From: Variovorax sp. ZS18.2.2
GTDB taxonomy: Bacteria > Pseudomonadota > Gammaproteobacteria > Burkholderiales > Burkholderiaceae_C
Length of the DNA stretch: 64,000 nucleotides
NCBI RefSeq assembly: GCF_024701975.1
Contig: NZ_JANLNM010000001.1
Location: 2,046,001-2,110,000, forward strand
Reading direction: 5' to 3'
The notes beneath the pieces are model-generated. The model was not told where the DNA came from, ran no database searches, and worked only from the letters and a program-made list of their open reading frames with translations. Of the stretch, positions 36,017-45,397 are shown one piece after another. Numbering within the stretch: the stretch's first letter is position 1; each line of letters opens with the position of its first letter. A program made the translations under genes and the position numbers.

Positions 36017-39000
36017 TCGAGATTTACCAGTTCGCCCTGCCCGGTGAGGAACGCGACGCGGACCGTGGCACCGGGGTAGGCATGTTGCACGGCCGCGCGG
36101 TAGCGCTGCATCTGTGCGATCAACGTCGCGTCCCGTTCGGGGCGCGCTGCGGATTTGTAGTCGAGGATCCACCAGGCACCGCCGTCGCGCTCGCGCACGA
36201 GCCGGTCGATGCGCAGCGTCTCGCCTTCATGGACCAGCGTGACTTCGTTGCCATGCCAATCGACCCTGCGATCGTCCCACACCCAGGCACCCGCGCCTGC
36301 ACGGATGCGCTCGGCCAGCGTCGCCGCGCCCCGCGCCTGCTGCGGATCGAGCATGAATTCGCGGGCCGCGGCGCGCACATGGGCTGAAGGCAGTGCCTCG
36401 CCCGGCACTGCCCATTCGAGCAGCCGGTGCATGGCCTGGCCGAAGGCGGCGGCGCGCGCGTCGACCGTGGCGTCGGCGGCCTTCCTGGCGGAAGGCTGAT
36501 CGATGGCGACAGGCGCCGGAGGCATCTGCTTCATCGAGAAGCTGGGCACGCCGGTCTCGGTGGGCAATGCAACCAGTGGCTCATCGGCCTCGGTCGACTC
36601 GCAGGCCGATTCCAGCCGGGCCCACCAGCTGCCCTCGTTGGCACGCGCCGGCTTCACCGACGACAGCACCAATCGCTCGCGCGCCCGTGTGGTCGCGACG
36701 TAGAGGCCGTTGAGTTCCTCGCGATGGCGCGCACGTTGCTCTTCTTCCAACAGCGCGGCCGCGCAGGCCGGCGGCGTCTTCTCGCTTGCGAGGAACACGA
36801 AACGCGTCGGCGCACTGTCGCTGCCCTTCCACTCGACCAGCACGCCCATGGTTTGCGCGCGCGGCGGTGCGGCATCGCAGTCGAGCATCAGCACGGTGTC
36901 GGCTTCCAGGCCCTTGGCGCCGTGCACGGTCAGCAGTTGCACCGCATCGGGCGCGGCCACGGACGGTGCCCGCACGCCGCCGGCACGAAGGGCGCGCACC
37001 AGCGCATACGGCGTGGCGAAGCGTGCACCTTCGATCTCCAGCGATGCGGACATCAGCCCGCGCAGATTGGCGAGCGCACTCTGGCGCATCGCGGCAGGCA
37101 CGGCCGCGCCGAACTTCGCGAGCACATCGCCATCGTGAAAGATCGCGTCGATGGCATCGTGCGGCGGCAGGGTCACAAGCCAGCGCTGCCATTTCTTCAG
37201 GCTCGCACCCGCCTCGACCAACACCGGCGGGAGGCCTTCGCCTTTCTGGATCAACGCGAACCAACTCGACGACGAATGCTCGCGCTGCCGCAACGCCAGT
37301 TGCACCAGCACCTCGTCATCGATGTTGAAAAGCGGCGACTTCAGCGCACGCGCCAGCGAGAGATCGTGCGCGGGCGACACCAGCGCGTCGATCAGCGCGA
37401 CCATGTCCTGCACCTCGGGTGCGTCGTGCAACTCGTTCTTCTCGGGTTGCTGCACGGGGATGTGGCGCTGGCGCAGCGCGTCCTGCATCGCGGACAGGCG
37501 ATTGCGCCGACGCGCCAGCACCATGATCTGCCGGGGCGGTATGCCATCGGCGATGCGCTGTGCCACCCAGCGCGCGGCCTGCTCGCATTCCTTCTGCAGC
37601 AGTTGTTCTTCGGGCAGCACGCGCGGCGTGACGAGGCTGTCGCGCCAGTGCAGCATGCCGTCGTCGGCCGGTGCGGCTTCTGCCGCGTCACCGAGCGCAT
37701 CGCGGTCGATGGCCGGCAGCTTGAGCAGTTCGCCTTCGTCGCCGCGCTCGGTGGTGTGCGCGCGGTAGCCGTCGAACTCGCCCGCGTCCTGCGCGGCGAG
37801 CATGGCCTGGTTGACGAGCCCGACCACCGCGCGTGCATTGCGGTGCGTGTGGTCGCAGTTGAGCAGTTCGCCATCGAGCCCTTCGCGCACGAACTTCTTC
37901 GCGGCGATGAACACCTGCGGCTCGGCGCGGCGGAAGCGGTAGATGCTCTGCTTCGGGTCGCCCACGATGAACACGCGCGGTGCGCTGCCGCCCGCGCCGG
38001 TGTAGGCGCTGAGCCAGCCGTAGAGCGCCTGCCACTGCAGCGGGTTGGTGTCCTGGAATTCGTCGATCAGGAGGTGCGCAATGCGCGCGTCGAGCCGCTC
38101 CTGCACCCAGCCCGACAGCGCGGACTGGCCGAGCAGCAGCTGTGCGGCCTGCTCGACGTCGTTCATGTCGACCCAGCCGTGGGCGCGCTTGACGTCGGCG
38201 AAGGCGGCGATCAAGAGGCGCGTGAGCCGCGTCATGCGCTGCTGAAAGAGCCACGCCGCGTGGTGGGCCTGCGCGGCACTGTGTTCGATGGCATGACCCT
38301 GCGCGATGCGTACCTGCTCCAGGCCGGCGAGCTTCTCGCTGAACTTGCGCGCCTCGCCCTTTTGTGTCAGCAGCGCATCGAGCACGCCCTGCGCATGGCG
38401 CGCGCCGATGGCCTGCTCCAGCTCGCCGCCCTTGGCCGAGAAGGTTGGGGCACTGGCACGACCCAATGCCTGTGCGGCACCCCACAGCGCATCGCGGATC
38501 GCCGGCGTGTCGAACAGTACCTGGGCCGGATCGGCTGCATCGGCATAGGACGGAAACAGGACGCCGACAGGCTGCACCCCGTTATCGACGACGTCCTTGG
38601 CATCGGCCAGCGAAAATTCGACCCGCTTCGTCAGCGCCTCGCCCAGCGCCTTCGCCGTCTGCGAGCGGCCGTGCGTCGCGACGACGGCGTAGTAGTCGGC
38701 CAGCGCGTGCCTGTCGGCGGTGACCGCTTCGAAGAAGGGCCGCCAGGTGTGGCCGCGCGCCTCGGCATCATCTTCGAGCAGTTCGTAGTTGGACGGCAGG
38801 CCCAGCTCGCGCAGCACCGCGAGCGGCGCGTTGCGCAGCAGGCCCGCGAACCAGGCGTGGAAGGTGCGGAACTGCACCGGGCGGCCGCCTTCGAGCAGGC
38901 GCCTGTAGAGGCCCTTCAATCGCGGCACGGCAGCGAGCGCGGCAGCAGGTTCGACGCCGCGCATCACGAGTTGCTTCACCAGTTCTTCGGGGCTTTCTTC

Positions 39001-39267
39001 GGCGAATTGCTCGAGCCATTGATCAAGACGCTCGCGCATTTCGCCGGCCGCTTTCTTGGTGAAGGTGATTGCGAGGATCTCATGCGGCTCGCAGGCGGAG
39101 TCGCCCTCTTCGAGCAACGCGCGCAGGATGCGCGACACGAGCATCCACGTCTTGCCCGCGCCCGCGCAGGCTTCGACGGCCACCGAACGGCGCGGATCGC
39201 AGGCGACGGTGTAGAAGGCCTCGCGCGTGACGTGCCGGCCGTTGTGTTCGTAGGCTGCGTCGTTCAT
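36013..39267 (-). CDS. UvrD/AddA-like helicase-nuclease
   Basis: A 1084-residue superfamily 1 DNA helicase. Walker A is VEACAGAGKTW near residue 33, helicase motif II is LLIDEFQDTNPLQW, and motif III-VI sequences such as FIVGDPKQSIYRFRRAE and LLTVHGAKGLEADTV are present. The C-terminus carries a PD-(D/E)XK nuclease motif (WWILDYKSAARPERD). With the upstream AddB-like protein it should process double-strand breaks for RecA loading. ATG 39267 is preferred (GGGAGGT before it, ATGA overlap with the upstream stop) over 39297. Confidence 0.92.
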   Translation of the reverse strand: MNDAAYEHNGRHVTREAFYTVACDPRRSVAVEACAGAGKTWMLVSRILRALLEEGDSACEPHEILAITFTKKAAGEMRERLDQWLEQFAEESPEELVKQLVMRGVEPAAALAAVPRLKGLYRRLLEGGRPVQFRTFHAWFAGLLRNAPLAVLRELGLPSNYELLEDDAEARGHTWRPFFEAVTADRHALADYYAVVATHGRSQTAKALGEALTKRVEFSLADAKDVVDNGVQPVGVLFPSYADAADPAQVLFDTPAIRDALWGAAQALGRASAPTFSAKGGELEQAIGARHAQGVLDALLTQKGEARKFSEKLAGLEQVRIAQGHAIEHSAAQAHHAAWLFQQRMTRLTRLLIAAFADVKRAHGWVDMNDVEQAAQLLLGQSALSGWVQERLDARIAHLLIDEFQDTNPLQWQALYGWLSAYTGAGGSAPRVFIVGDPKQSIYRFRRAEPQVFIAAKKFVREGLDGELLNCDHTHRNARAVVGLVNQAMLAAQDAGEFDGYRAHTTERGDEGELLKLPAIDRDALGDAAEAAPADDGMLHWRDSLVTPRVLPEEQLLQKECEQAARWVAQRIADGIPPRQIMVLARRRNRLSAMQDALRQRHIPVQQPEKNELHDAPEVQDMVALIDALVSPAHDLSLARALKSPLFNIDDEVLVQLALRQREHSSSSWFALIQKGEGLPPVLVEAGASLKKWQRWLVTLPPHDAIDAIFHDGDVLAKFGAAVPAAMRQSALANLRGLMSASLEIEGARFATPYALVRALRAGGVRAPSVAAPDAVQLLTVHGAKGLEADTVLMLDCDAAPPRAQTMGVLVEWKGSDSAPTRFVFLASEKTPPACAAALLEEEQRARHREELNGLYVATTRARERLVLSSVKPARANEGSWWARLESACESTEADEPLVALPTETGVPSFSMKQMPPAPVAIDQPSARKAADATVDARAAAFGQAMHRLLEWAVPGEALPSAHVRAAAREFMLDPQQARGAATLAERIRAGAGAWVWDDRRVDWHGNEVTLVHEGETLRIDRLVRERDGGAWWILDYKSAARPERDATLIAQMQRYRAAVQHAYPGATVRVAFLTGQGELVNLE

Positions 39268-41819
39268 TTCGACACCTCCCAGAAGTCTTTCCGGCACAGG
39301 CCACGGGCCGCGCAGTAGTCACAGACGGCACCCTCACCCAGCGGCGGCAGCGCCGCGCCCTCGGCGATGCGCGTGAAGTCACTCATGATGCCGGCCACCA
39401 GCGCATCCCTCGCATCGACTACCGCGGGCTGCTCGACGGTTTGAGTGCCCGAGGATTTTTCTCCCACGTTGACGTAGGCCGCGCGCAAGGTGTCGTCGGC
39501 CACCAGCGCTGCATAGAAAGCGAGCTGCGTGTCCTCGGTCGGGTCCTTGACGCGCTCCTTGGTGACGCTTGCGGACTCGGTCTTGTAGTCGATCACGAAG
39601 GCCAGGCCGTCGGACGTGCGATCGACTCGGTCGAGGCGGCCGACGAGGCGCAGCCCGCCGAGCGGCTGCTCCTTCCAGGGTTCGGATTCGACGAACACCG
39701 CGCCACCCGCTTCATGCCCCGCGAGCCATTCGAGATAGCCGTCGCGCACCGCGGGCCACGCCGCGGCGAAGGGCAGGAACTCGGCGTCGGAGAGACCGTA
39801 TTCGCGCGTGGCGCGTTGCGCGGCTTCTTCGATGCTTGCAACGCGCTGCTGTGCATCCTGCGTCGGGGTTTCGATCAGTGCCTCGTGGAAATGGCCGAGC
39901 ACCGCGTGCAGCCAGTTGCCGAAGTCGCGCTTGTCGACCTCGACATCGAGCTCGTCGGCGCTGCGCAGCCCTAGTTGCCGCAGCGCGAAGAAGCGATAGG
40001 GGCAGCGGCGCAGGTCTTCGTACACGCTGGTCGAGATGTTCTCGAGCGGAAGCAATGCGCCCGAGGGCGTGGGGACGGCGGTCGGCTGCACGGGCACGTC
40101 GCGCGCAGGACGTGGATCGATCGCGGGTTGCAGCACATGGTCGAGCTGCAACGCCTGCACCAGCGGGCTCGGGCGGACTGGCTCACCGCTGGCATCGGAC
40201 TGGCGCCAGACCAACTCGCACCAGGGGTTGTGCAAGGCCGCGGTCCAGGCCGAACGCTGCGCGGCTTCGAGGGTCTCGCGCGAAGGCAGGCCCAGTTCGA
40301 GGCGCTGGGCAGCGCTCCAGTTGCCGGGCGGCTCGGGCGATGCGGGCAGCCGCCGATCATCGCAGCCGGGGATGACCACGGCGCCGAATGCGCGGCCCAA
40401 TAACTGATAGAGCGGCAGCACGATCACCCGGGGCGCCTGGTCGCCGGTGGGCGGCACGAAGCTCGCGTCTTCGAGCACATCGCGCACCCAGGCGGTGAAT
40501 TCGGCGAGCGTGTGGCGGCCGCCCGGGAACTCGTCGGCATCGCCGTGCGAATCGGCATCGAGCCACAACGCGGCGATGACCTTGCCGCCCGCCATGTCGT
40601 CGGCCAGTGGCGTCCATTGCCCGCTGCCTTCAAGCAGTTCGCGCAGCGCGCGCAGCCATTCGGCCACGGGCCTGGACTTCATCATCGATGCGCGCCGTGC
40701 TTCGATCGCCTCGGTGTAGGGCGACAACGCCACGTCGCTTGGCTTCTCGCTGCGGGCCGCAAGGCCGCACCAGGCGGACCAGTCGCGCAGGCCTTCGCGT
40801 CGCAGGCGCGCTTCGAGCGCCTGCACGGCCAGCGCGTCGCCATCGGCACCGCTCTTGAGCCATTCGAGCACCTGATCGCTGGAGGCGTCGTGGGCGCAGG
40901 CGCGCAGCGCGCTCATCAACGTGGCGGCGGCGCGCGTGGTCGAGAGCTTCCAGCCGGTTTCGTCGTGCGTGACGATGCCCTGCGCTTTGAGCTGAGCGCT
41001 GATGCGGCGCGTGAGCGCGCGGTCAGTGGCGATCAGCGCGACCGGCGCGCGCCCCTCGGCGAGGTGGCGCAGCACGCAGGCAGCCGCGAGTTCGGCTTCA
41101 TCCTCGGGGTCTGCTGCCACGTGCGAAGCCGCGGGGTCCACGGGCGTGTTCGCGGGCACCAGCGAGAGATGCAGCGCATGGTCGCTCCACAAGGTACACA
41201 GCGTCTGGGTGAGCGGATCGGTCTGGAAGCCTTCGAGCACGATCAGCGCGTCGACCTGGTTGCGCGTGCTTTCTCGCAGCAGCACGTCCGTCGCGTAGCC
41301 CGAGGTCGCGGCCCAGGCGACGGCGATGCGGATCAGCGCGCTTTCGATGCGGAACCACTCCGACTCGCTGCCCGCCTCGGCCACCTGCGCGGCACGCTGG
41401 GCCCATTCGGCGACGCGCGCGTCCGGCAGCGATGCCGATGCGAGGGGCGCGAGCTGGTAGGCCAGTTCGACGACGCGGCCTGCCAATGCGAAGCGCTCGT
41501 TGTTGAATCCCGCTTGGGACAGCAGCGCCTGGGCCGTGATGAGGTCACGTGCCATGTCGAACGCGATGTCGTAACCCGTCGGCAGAAAACCGCCCGCGCT
41601 GCGCGCCCAGTTGTGGGTGGTCTCGAAGCGCGGCACGAAGCCCGCGCTGCCGCAACGCGCCCACATGCCGCGCGCCACGCCCATCAGCTGCGCATACGGC
41701 ACCAGCACCACGGTGCGCGCCGCATGCAGCTCGCGCTCGGCGAGCGCGCGGACGATCCGCGCGACGACGCCGTCGGCGGGGTCGCACCACAAGGCGTGGA
41801 CGGGGTGGCCTTCGTTCAT
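39264..41819 (-). CDS. AddB-like PD-(D/E)XK nuclease, repair partner of the helicase
   Basis: An 851-residue protein. The N-terminal two thirds are an inactivated helicase fold; I see no Walker A motif. The C-terminal third has nuclease motif FVIDYKTESAS and four cysteines placed as in AddB iron-sulfur nucleases: one in LRRCPYRFFALRQ and three in CDYCAARGLC. The probable function is DNA end resection in complex with the AddA-like helicase. First gene of the repair operon, with 136 bases to the divergent trxA. Confidence 0.88.
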   Translation of the reverse strand: MNEGHPVHALWCDPADGVVARIVRALAERELHAARTVVLVPYAQLMGVARGMWARCGSAGFVPRFETTHNWARSAGGFLPTGYDIAFDMARDLITAQALLSQAGFNNERFALAGRVVELAYQLAPLASASLPDARVAEWAQRAAQVAEAGSESEWFRIESALIRIAVAWAATSGYATDVLLRESTRNQVDALIVLEGFQTDPLTQTLCTLWSDHALHLSLVPANTPVDPAASHVAADPEDEAELAAACVLRHLAEGRAPVALIATDRALTRRISAQLKAQGIVTHDETGWKLSTTRAAATLMSALRACAHDASSDQVLEWLKSGADGDALAVQALEARLRREGLRDWSAWCGLAARSEKPSDVALSPYTEAIEARRASMMKSRPVAEWLRALRELLEGSGQWTPLADDMAGGKVIAALWLDADSHGDADEFPGGRHTLAEFTAWVRDVLEDASFVPPTGDQAPRVIVLPLYQLLGRAFGAVVIPGCDDRRLPASPEPPGNWSAAQRLELGLPSRETLEAAQRSAWTAALHNPWCELVWRQSDASGEPVRPSPLVQALQLDHVLQPAIDPRPARDVPVQPTAVPTPSGALLPLENISTSVYEDLRRCPYRFFALRQLGLRSADELDVEVDKRDFGNWLHAVLGHFHEALIETPTQDAQQRVASIEEAAQRATREYGLSDAEFLPFAAAWPAVRDGYLEWLAGHEAGGAVFVESEPWKEQPLGGLRLVGRLDRVDRTSDGLAFVIDYKTESASVTKERVKDPTEDTQLAFYAALVADDTLRAAYVNVGEKSSGTQTVEQPAVVDARDALVAGIMSDFTRIAEGAALPPLGEGAVCDYCAARGLCRKDFWEVSK

Positions 41820-41955
41820 GTTCTATCGAGGGGTTCGAGGGGGCGTTGGCTATCGCCGCCATAGCCGCTGCGCATGGCACGTCACCCCTTGGTTTCTGTC
41901 ACAATGACCAGCACTTTAGCTGCACCGAAACTCTCTGCGCACAAGGACACATCAC

Positions 41956-42288
41956 ATGGCCAGCGAACTCATCAAACACATCTCCGATTCCTCTTTCGAA
42001 GCCGACGTGCTCAAGTCCAGCCAGCCGGTGCTGGTCGACTACTGGGCCGAATGGTGCGGTCCCTGCAAGATGATCGCCCCGATCCTCGACGAAGTGTCGG
42101 CCACCTATGAAGGCAAGCTGCAGATCGCCAAGCTGAACGTCGACGAGAACCGGGACATCCCCGCCAAGTTCGGTATCCGCGGCATCCCCACGCTCATGCT
42201 GTTCAAGGACGGCCAGTTGGCCGCCACCAAGGTCGGCGCGATGAGCAAGGCGCAACTCACGGCCTTCATCGACCAGCAACTCGCTTAA
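41956..42288 (+). CDS. trxA: Thioredoxin 1
   Basis: A 110-residue thioredoxin with the redox pair Cys34/Cys37 in [11 protein letters not shown], buried Asp and cis-Pro in [11 protein letters not shown]. It donates electrons to ribonucleotide reductase, peroxiredoxins and others. It lies upstream of rho as in E. coli. A hairpin terminator follows the stop, so it is mainly a monocistronic message. CACAAT at 41900-41905 preceded by TGT could be its extended -10. Confidence 0.96.
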   Translation: MASELIKHISDSSFEADVLKSSQPVLVDYWAEWCGPCKMIAPILDEVSATYEGKLQIAKLNVDENRDIPAKFGIRGIPTLMLFKDGQLAATKVGAMSKAQLTAFIDQQLA

Positions 42289-42299
42289 AGGCATTTCAC

Positions 42300-42335
42300 C
42301 CGGCCAATGCGCAATGCGTTGGCCGGCGCGTTTTT
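42300..42335 (+). terminator. Terminator between trxA and rho
   Basis: CCGGCCAA (42300-42307) pairs with TTGGCCGG (42319-42326), with further TGCG/CGCA pairing in the loop, and TTTTT follows at 42331-42335. Confidence 0.8.
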
Positions 42336-42346
42336 CCTGTCATAAT
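42319..42346 (+). promoter_or_regulatory. Candidate rho promoter overlapping the trxA terminator
   Basis: TTGGCC (42319-42324) and CATAAT (42341-42346) are 16 bases apart, and TG at 42338-42339 gives an extended -10. Transcription would leave a leader of about 115 bases before rho. I find no start codon for a rhoL-like leader peptide in it. Confidence 0.45.
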
Positions 42347-42468
42347 CTCCCACAGATCACCGGCCCTTTCAGGCAACCGGTTCGAGTTCCCCGGTTAGTG
42401 CAGCAGTTCTCGCTACACATTCAACCTCCCCCCGTTTTCCGATCGATTACCCCGCGAGGGGTCATTCC

Positions 42469-43734
42469 ATGCACTTAAACGAACTCAAGGCACTCCACGT
42501 GTCTGAAGTCCTCAAGCAGGCTGAAGCGCTTGAGATCGAAAACGTCGGCCGCATGCGCAAGCAGGAGCTGATGTTCGCGATCATCAAGAAGCGCGCAAAA
42601 GCCGGTGAACAGGTCTTCGCCGACGGTGTGCTCGAAATCCTGCCCGACGGCTTCGGCTTCCTGCGCAGCCCCGACACGAGCTTCACCGCCAGCACCGACG
42701 ACATCTACATCTCGCCGAGCCAGGTGCGTCGCTTCAACCTGCACACCGGCGACATGATCGAAGGCGAAGTGCGCACGCCCAAGGATGGCGAGCGCTACTT
42801 CGCGCTGACCAAGCTCGACAAGGTCAACGACGGTCCGCCCGAGCAGAACAAGCACAAGGTGATGTTCGAGAATCTGACGCCGCTGTTCCCCAAGGAGCAG
42901 ATGAAGCTGGAACGCGATGGCGTCAAGGGCGAAGAGAACATCACGGGCCGCATCATCGACATCATCGCCCCCATCGGCAAAGGCCAGCGCGCCCTGCTCG
43001 TGGCGCCGCCCAAGAGCGGCAAGACGGTGATGATGCAGCACATCGCCCATGCGATCAGCGCCAACTACCCCGACGTCCACATGATGGTGCTGCTCGTCGA
43101 CGAGCGCCCTGAAGAAGTGACCGAAATGCAGCGCACGGTGAAGGGCGAAGTCATTGCTTCGACCTTCGACGAGCCCGCAGCGCGCCACGTGCACGTCGCC
43201 GAAATGGTGATCGAGCGCGCCAAGCGCCTGGTCGAACTCAAGAAGGACGTGGTGATCCTGCTGGACTCGATCACGCGTCTGGCCCGCGCCTACAACAACG
43301 TCGTGCCCTCGTCGGGCAAGGTGCTGACCGGCGGTGTGGACTCCAACGCGCTGCAGCGTCCCAAGCGCTTCCTGGGCGCCGCGCGCAACGTGGAAGAAGG
43401 CGGCTCGCTGACCATCATCGGCACCGCGCTGATCGACACCGGCAGCCGCATGGACGAAGTGATCTTCGAAGAGTTCAAGGGCACCGGCAACTCCGAAATC
43501 CACCTCGACCGCCGCCTCTACGAAAAGCGCGTGTTCCCCTCGATCCAGCTCAACCGCAGCGGTACGCGCCGCGAAGAATTGCTGCTGGCCCCCGAGATCC
43601 TGCAGAAGACCCGCATTCTTCGTCAGCTCATGTACAACATGGACGAGATCGAGTCGATGGAGCTGATGCTCAAGAACATGAAGGCGACGAAAACGAATGT
43701 CGAGTTCTTCGACATGATGCGTCGCGGCGGCTGA
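42469..43734 (+). CDS. rho: Transcription termination factor Rho
   Basis: A 421-residue RNA-dependent ATPase hexamer. The N-terminal RNA-binding domain ([28 protein letters not shown]) is followed by Walker [13 protein letters not shown], Walker [18 protein letters not shown] and the R-loop [14 protein letters not shown]. It has no long inserted region, so it is a standard-length proteobacterial Rho. A strong terminator follows. The long leader upstream fits the autoregulation known for rho, though no specific element is identified. Confidence 0.97.
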   Translation: MHLNELKALHVSEVLKQAEALEIENVGRMRKQELMFAIIKKRAKAGEQVFADGVLEILPDGFGFLRSPDTSFTASTDDIYISPSQVRRFNLHTGDMIEGEVRTPKDGERYFALTKLDKVNDGPPEQNKHKVMFENLTPLFPKEQMKLERDGVKGEENITGRIIDIIAPIGKGQRALLVAPPKSGKTVMMQHIAHAISANYPDVHMMVLLVDERPEEVTEMQRTVKGEVIASTFDEPAARHVHVAEMVIERAKRLVELKKDVVILLDSITRLARAYNNVVPSSGKVLTGGVDSNALQRPKRFLGAARNVEEGGSLTIIGTALIDTGSRMDEVIFEEFKGTGNSEIHLDRRLYEKRVFPSIQLNRSGTRREELLLAPEILQKTRILRQLMYNMDEIESMELMLKNMKATKTNVEFFDMMRRGG

Positions 43735-43751
43735 GCACCACGCTCTCCCGC

Positions 43752-43789
43752 AAAAGCGCGTTGACCCTCACGGGCCAGCGCGCTTTTTT
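43752..43789. terminator. Bidirectional terminator between rho and the oxidoreductase gene
   Basis: AAAAGCGCG (43752-43760) pairs with CGCGCTTTT (43779-43787), with an inner CCC/GGG stem, followed by T residues on the plus strand and by four T residues on the minus strand. It touches the stop codon of the convergent gene. Confidence 0.8.
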
Positions 43790-44856
43790 CATGGGCGGTC
43801 GATGCGGATGGCGCGGCCTTCGGCGGCGCTCTGGCGGCCGATGTCGAGCAGTTCCATCAGTGCGACGGCCTGCTCGGGTGGCACGGGGTTCGGACCATTG
43901 CCAAGGATCGCGTCCCGAACCGCAGCGTAGTAGTCGACGTAGTTGCCGGCCCGCGTCGGCAAGGCGCGAAAGTGCGGCGCCCCGTCGCTGCCGATCAGTG
44001 TGAGTTCGCCATCGAGCGGATCGGCGCCCCACCCCGCGGCCGGCGGCCGCTGTCCGGCACGCAGCGCATCCTCCTGCGGATCGACGCCGTGCTTGACGTA
44101 ACTGCCGCGCGTGCCGTGCACGATGTAGCGCGGCGCTGCATGGACCGCGAGCGTCGTGGCGTGCAGCACCACGCGCAAGGGCGCATGCGGGCCGCTCTCG
44201 TAGCGCAGCACGGCGTGGAAATAGTCTTCGACCAGTGCACCGTCGCGCAGGGCGGCTGTGTCGAGTTGCAGCGTGTCGGGCCGGCCGAAGAGCTGCACGA
44301 CCTGGTCGACCAGGTGGGAGCCGAGGTCCACCCATAGGCCCGAACCCGGCACCGGCTGCTCTCGCCAGCGCTCGCGAACCTCGGGCCGGAAGCGGTCGAA
44401 ATGCGATTCGAGGTACACCGGCCGCCCCAGCTCACCGCCTGCGAGAAGATCCTTCAACGTCAGGTAATCGGCGTCAAAACGCCGGTTCTGATAGACCGCC
44501 AAGATGCGATTGTTGCGCCGAGCCAACAGTTCGAGTTCGCGCGCCTCGGCCACATCGAGCGTGAAAGGCTTGTCCACCACCACATGCTTGCCCGCCTCCA
44601 GGGCCGCCTTGGCGACCGGGTGATGCTGCGCATTGGGGGTGGCCACCACGACCAAGTCGATGTCCGCCCGGGCCACGAGCGCCGCCACATCCGGCACCAC
44701 GGCCACGCCGGGCCAGTCGGCGTGGACCTTGTGCGGCTGCGAGCTAGCCACGGCCGCCAGTTCGAGCCCCGGAACGGCCGAAAGCACCGGCGCATGGAAG
44801 GTCTGGCCGGCAAAACCATAGCCGACGAGACCGGCGCGCAGAGGTGTAGAGGTCAT
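43789..44856 (-). CDS. Gfo/Idh/MocA-family oxidoreductase
   Basis: A 355-residue NAD(P)-dependent sugar-type dehydrogenase. The Rossmann domain begins LRAGLVGYGFAGQTFHAPV, the family Lys is in VDKPFTLDV, and the C-terminal alpha/beta domain has LWVDLGSHLVDQVVQLFG. Substrates of the family include inositol, glucose derivatives and biliverdin; this one is unassigned. It is convergent with rho and divergent from rpmE2. Confidence 0.87.
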   Translation of the reverse strand: MTSTPLRAGLVGYGFAGQTFHAPVLSAVPGLELAAVASSQPHKVHADWPGVAVVPDVAALVARADIDLVVVATPNAQHHPVAKAALEAGKHVVVDKPFTLDVAEARELELLARRNNRILAVYQNRRFDADYLTLKDLLAGGELGRPVYLESHFDRFRPEVRERWREQPVPGSGLWVDLGSHLVDQVVQLFGRPDTLQLDTAALRDGALVEDYFHAVLRYESGPHAPLRVVLHATTLAVHAAPRYIVHGTRGSYVKHGVDPQEDALRAGQRPPAAGWGADPLDGELTLIGSDGAPHFRALPTRAGNYVDYYAAVRDAILGNGPNPVPPEQAVALMELLDIGRQSAAEGRAIRIDRP

Positions 44857-44869
44857 GGGAAGGGCTGGT

Positions 44870-44899
44870 TTGCTCGCAAATGGGGCAGTATGCGATAAT
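44870..44899 (+). promoter_or_regulatory. Candidate rpmE2 promoter
   Basis: TTGCTC (44870-44875) and GATAAT (44894-44899), 18 bases apart, with TG one base before the -10 (extended -10). A start near 44906 gives a leader of about 147 bases for L31. Confidence 0.5.
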
Positions 44900-44921
44900 C
44901 ATGGGCTCCGCGAAAAGTGCG

Positions 44922-44941
44922 GCCGGGCAGCGTCGCCCGGC
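44922..44941 (+). promoter_or_regulatory. Stem-loop in the L31 mRNA leader
   Basis: GCCGGGC and GCCCGGC form a 7-base GC stem with a 6-base loop close to the predicted mRNA 5' end and 112 bases before the start codon. There is no T-run, so it is not a simple terminator. Ribosomal protein leaders often bind their product; such control is inference here. Confidence 0.4.
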
Positions 44942-45052
44942 TTCCTGTGCCTCCAAGGCCCAGGGCGGCGCGCCAGACTAACTTTTGATACTGGCCGCTT
45001 GTGGCTCTCGCATCGACCGCGCATTGATTCCAACAGCGCAAAAGGAAACACC

Positions 45053-45322
45053 ATGGCAAAAGAAGGCATCCACCCGAATTACCGCGAAATCCTGTTCGTC
45101 GACATGTCGAACGGTTTCAAGTTCGTGACCCGTTCGTGCGCGAACACCAAGGAAATGGGCAAGACCGACGACGGTCGCGAACTCCCCCTGTTCAAGCTCG
45201 ACACCACGAGCGAATCGCACCCGTTCTACACCGGCACGCAGAAGTCGGTCGACAACATGGGCGGCCGCGTCGAGAAGTTCCGCAACCGCTTCGGCAAGAC
45301 CACCGGCACTGCTTCGAAGTAA
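45053..45322 (+). CDS. rpmE2: 50S ribosomal protein L31 type B
   Basis: An 89-residue ribosomal protein of the zinc-free type: it begins MAKEGIHPNYREILFVDMSN and lacks the CxxC pairs of the zinc-binding form, with one lone cysteine in TRSCANT. The family core SHPFYTGTQKSVDNMGGRVEKF is present. AAAGGAAACACC precedes the ATG. A terminator follows. In many bacteria the zinc-free form replaces the zinc form when zinc is limiting, but no Zur site is seen. Confidence 0.95.
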   Translation: MAKEGIHPNYREILFVDMSNGFKFVTRSCANTKEMGKTDDGRELPLFKLDTTSESHPFYTGTQKSVDNMGGRVEKFRNRFGKTTGTASK

Positions 45323-45341
45323 AGCACGCGCTTTGGCGTCG

Positions 45342-45373
45342 AGGGCAGCCCGGTTTACCGCGCTGCCCTTTTT
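45342..45373 (+). terminator. Terminator after rpmE2
   Basis: GGGCAGC (45343-45349) pairs with GCTGCCC (45362-45368) and five T residues follow. Confidence 0.85.
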
Positions 45374-45397
45374 CATTCCGAATCTCCTTTCGCCCTT

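Noticed and set aside
36427..39318. A 963-codon open frame antisense to the AddA-like gene
   Set aside because: Same artefact; histidine/arginine-rich translation without motifs, opposite a well-supported helicase.
42347..42468. A rhoL leader peptide before rho
   Set aside because: No ATG with an open frame and ribosome site is present in this stretch.
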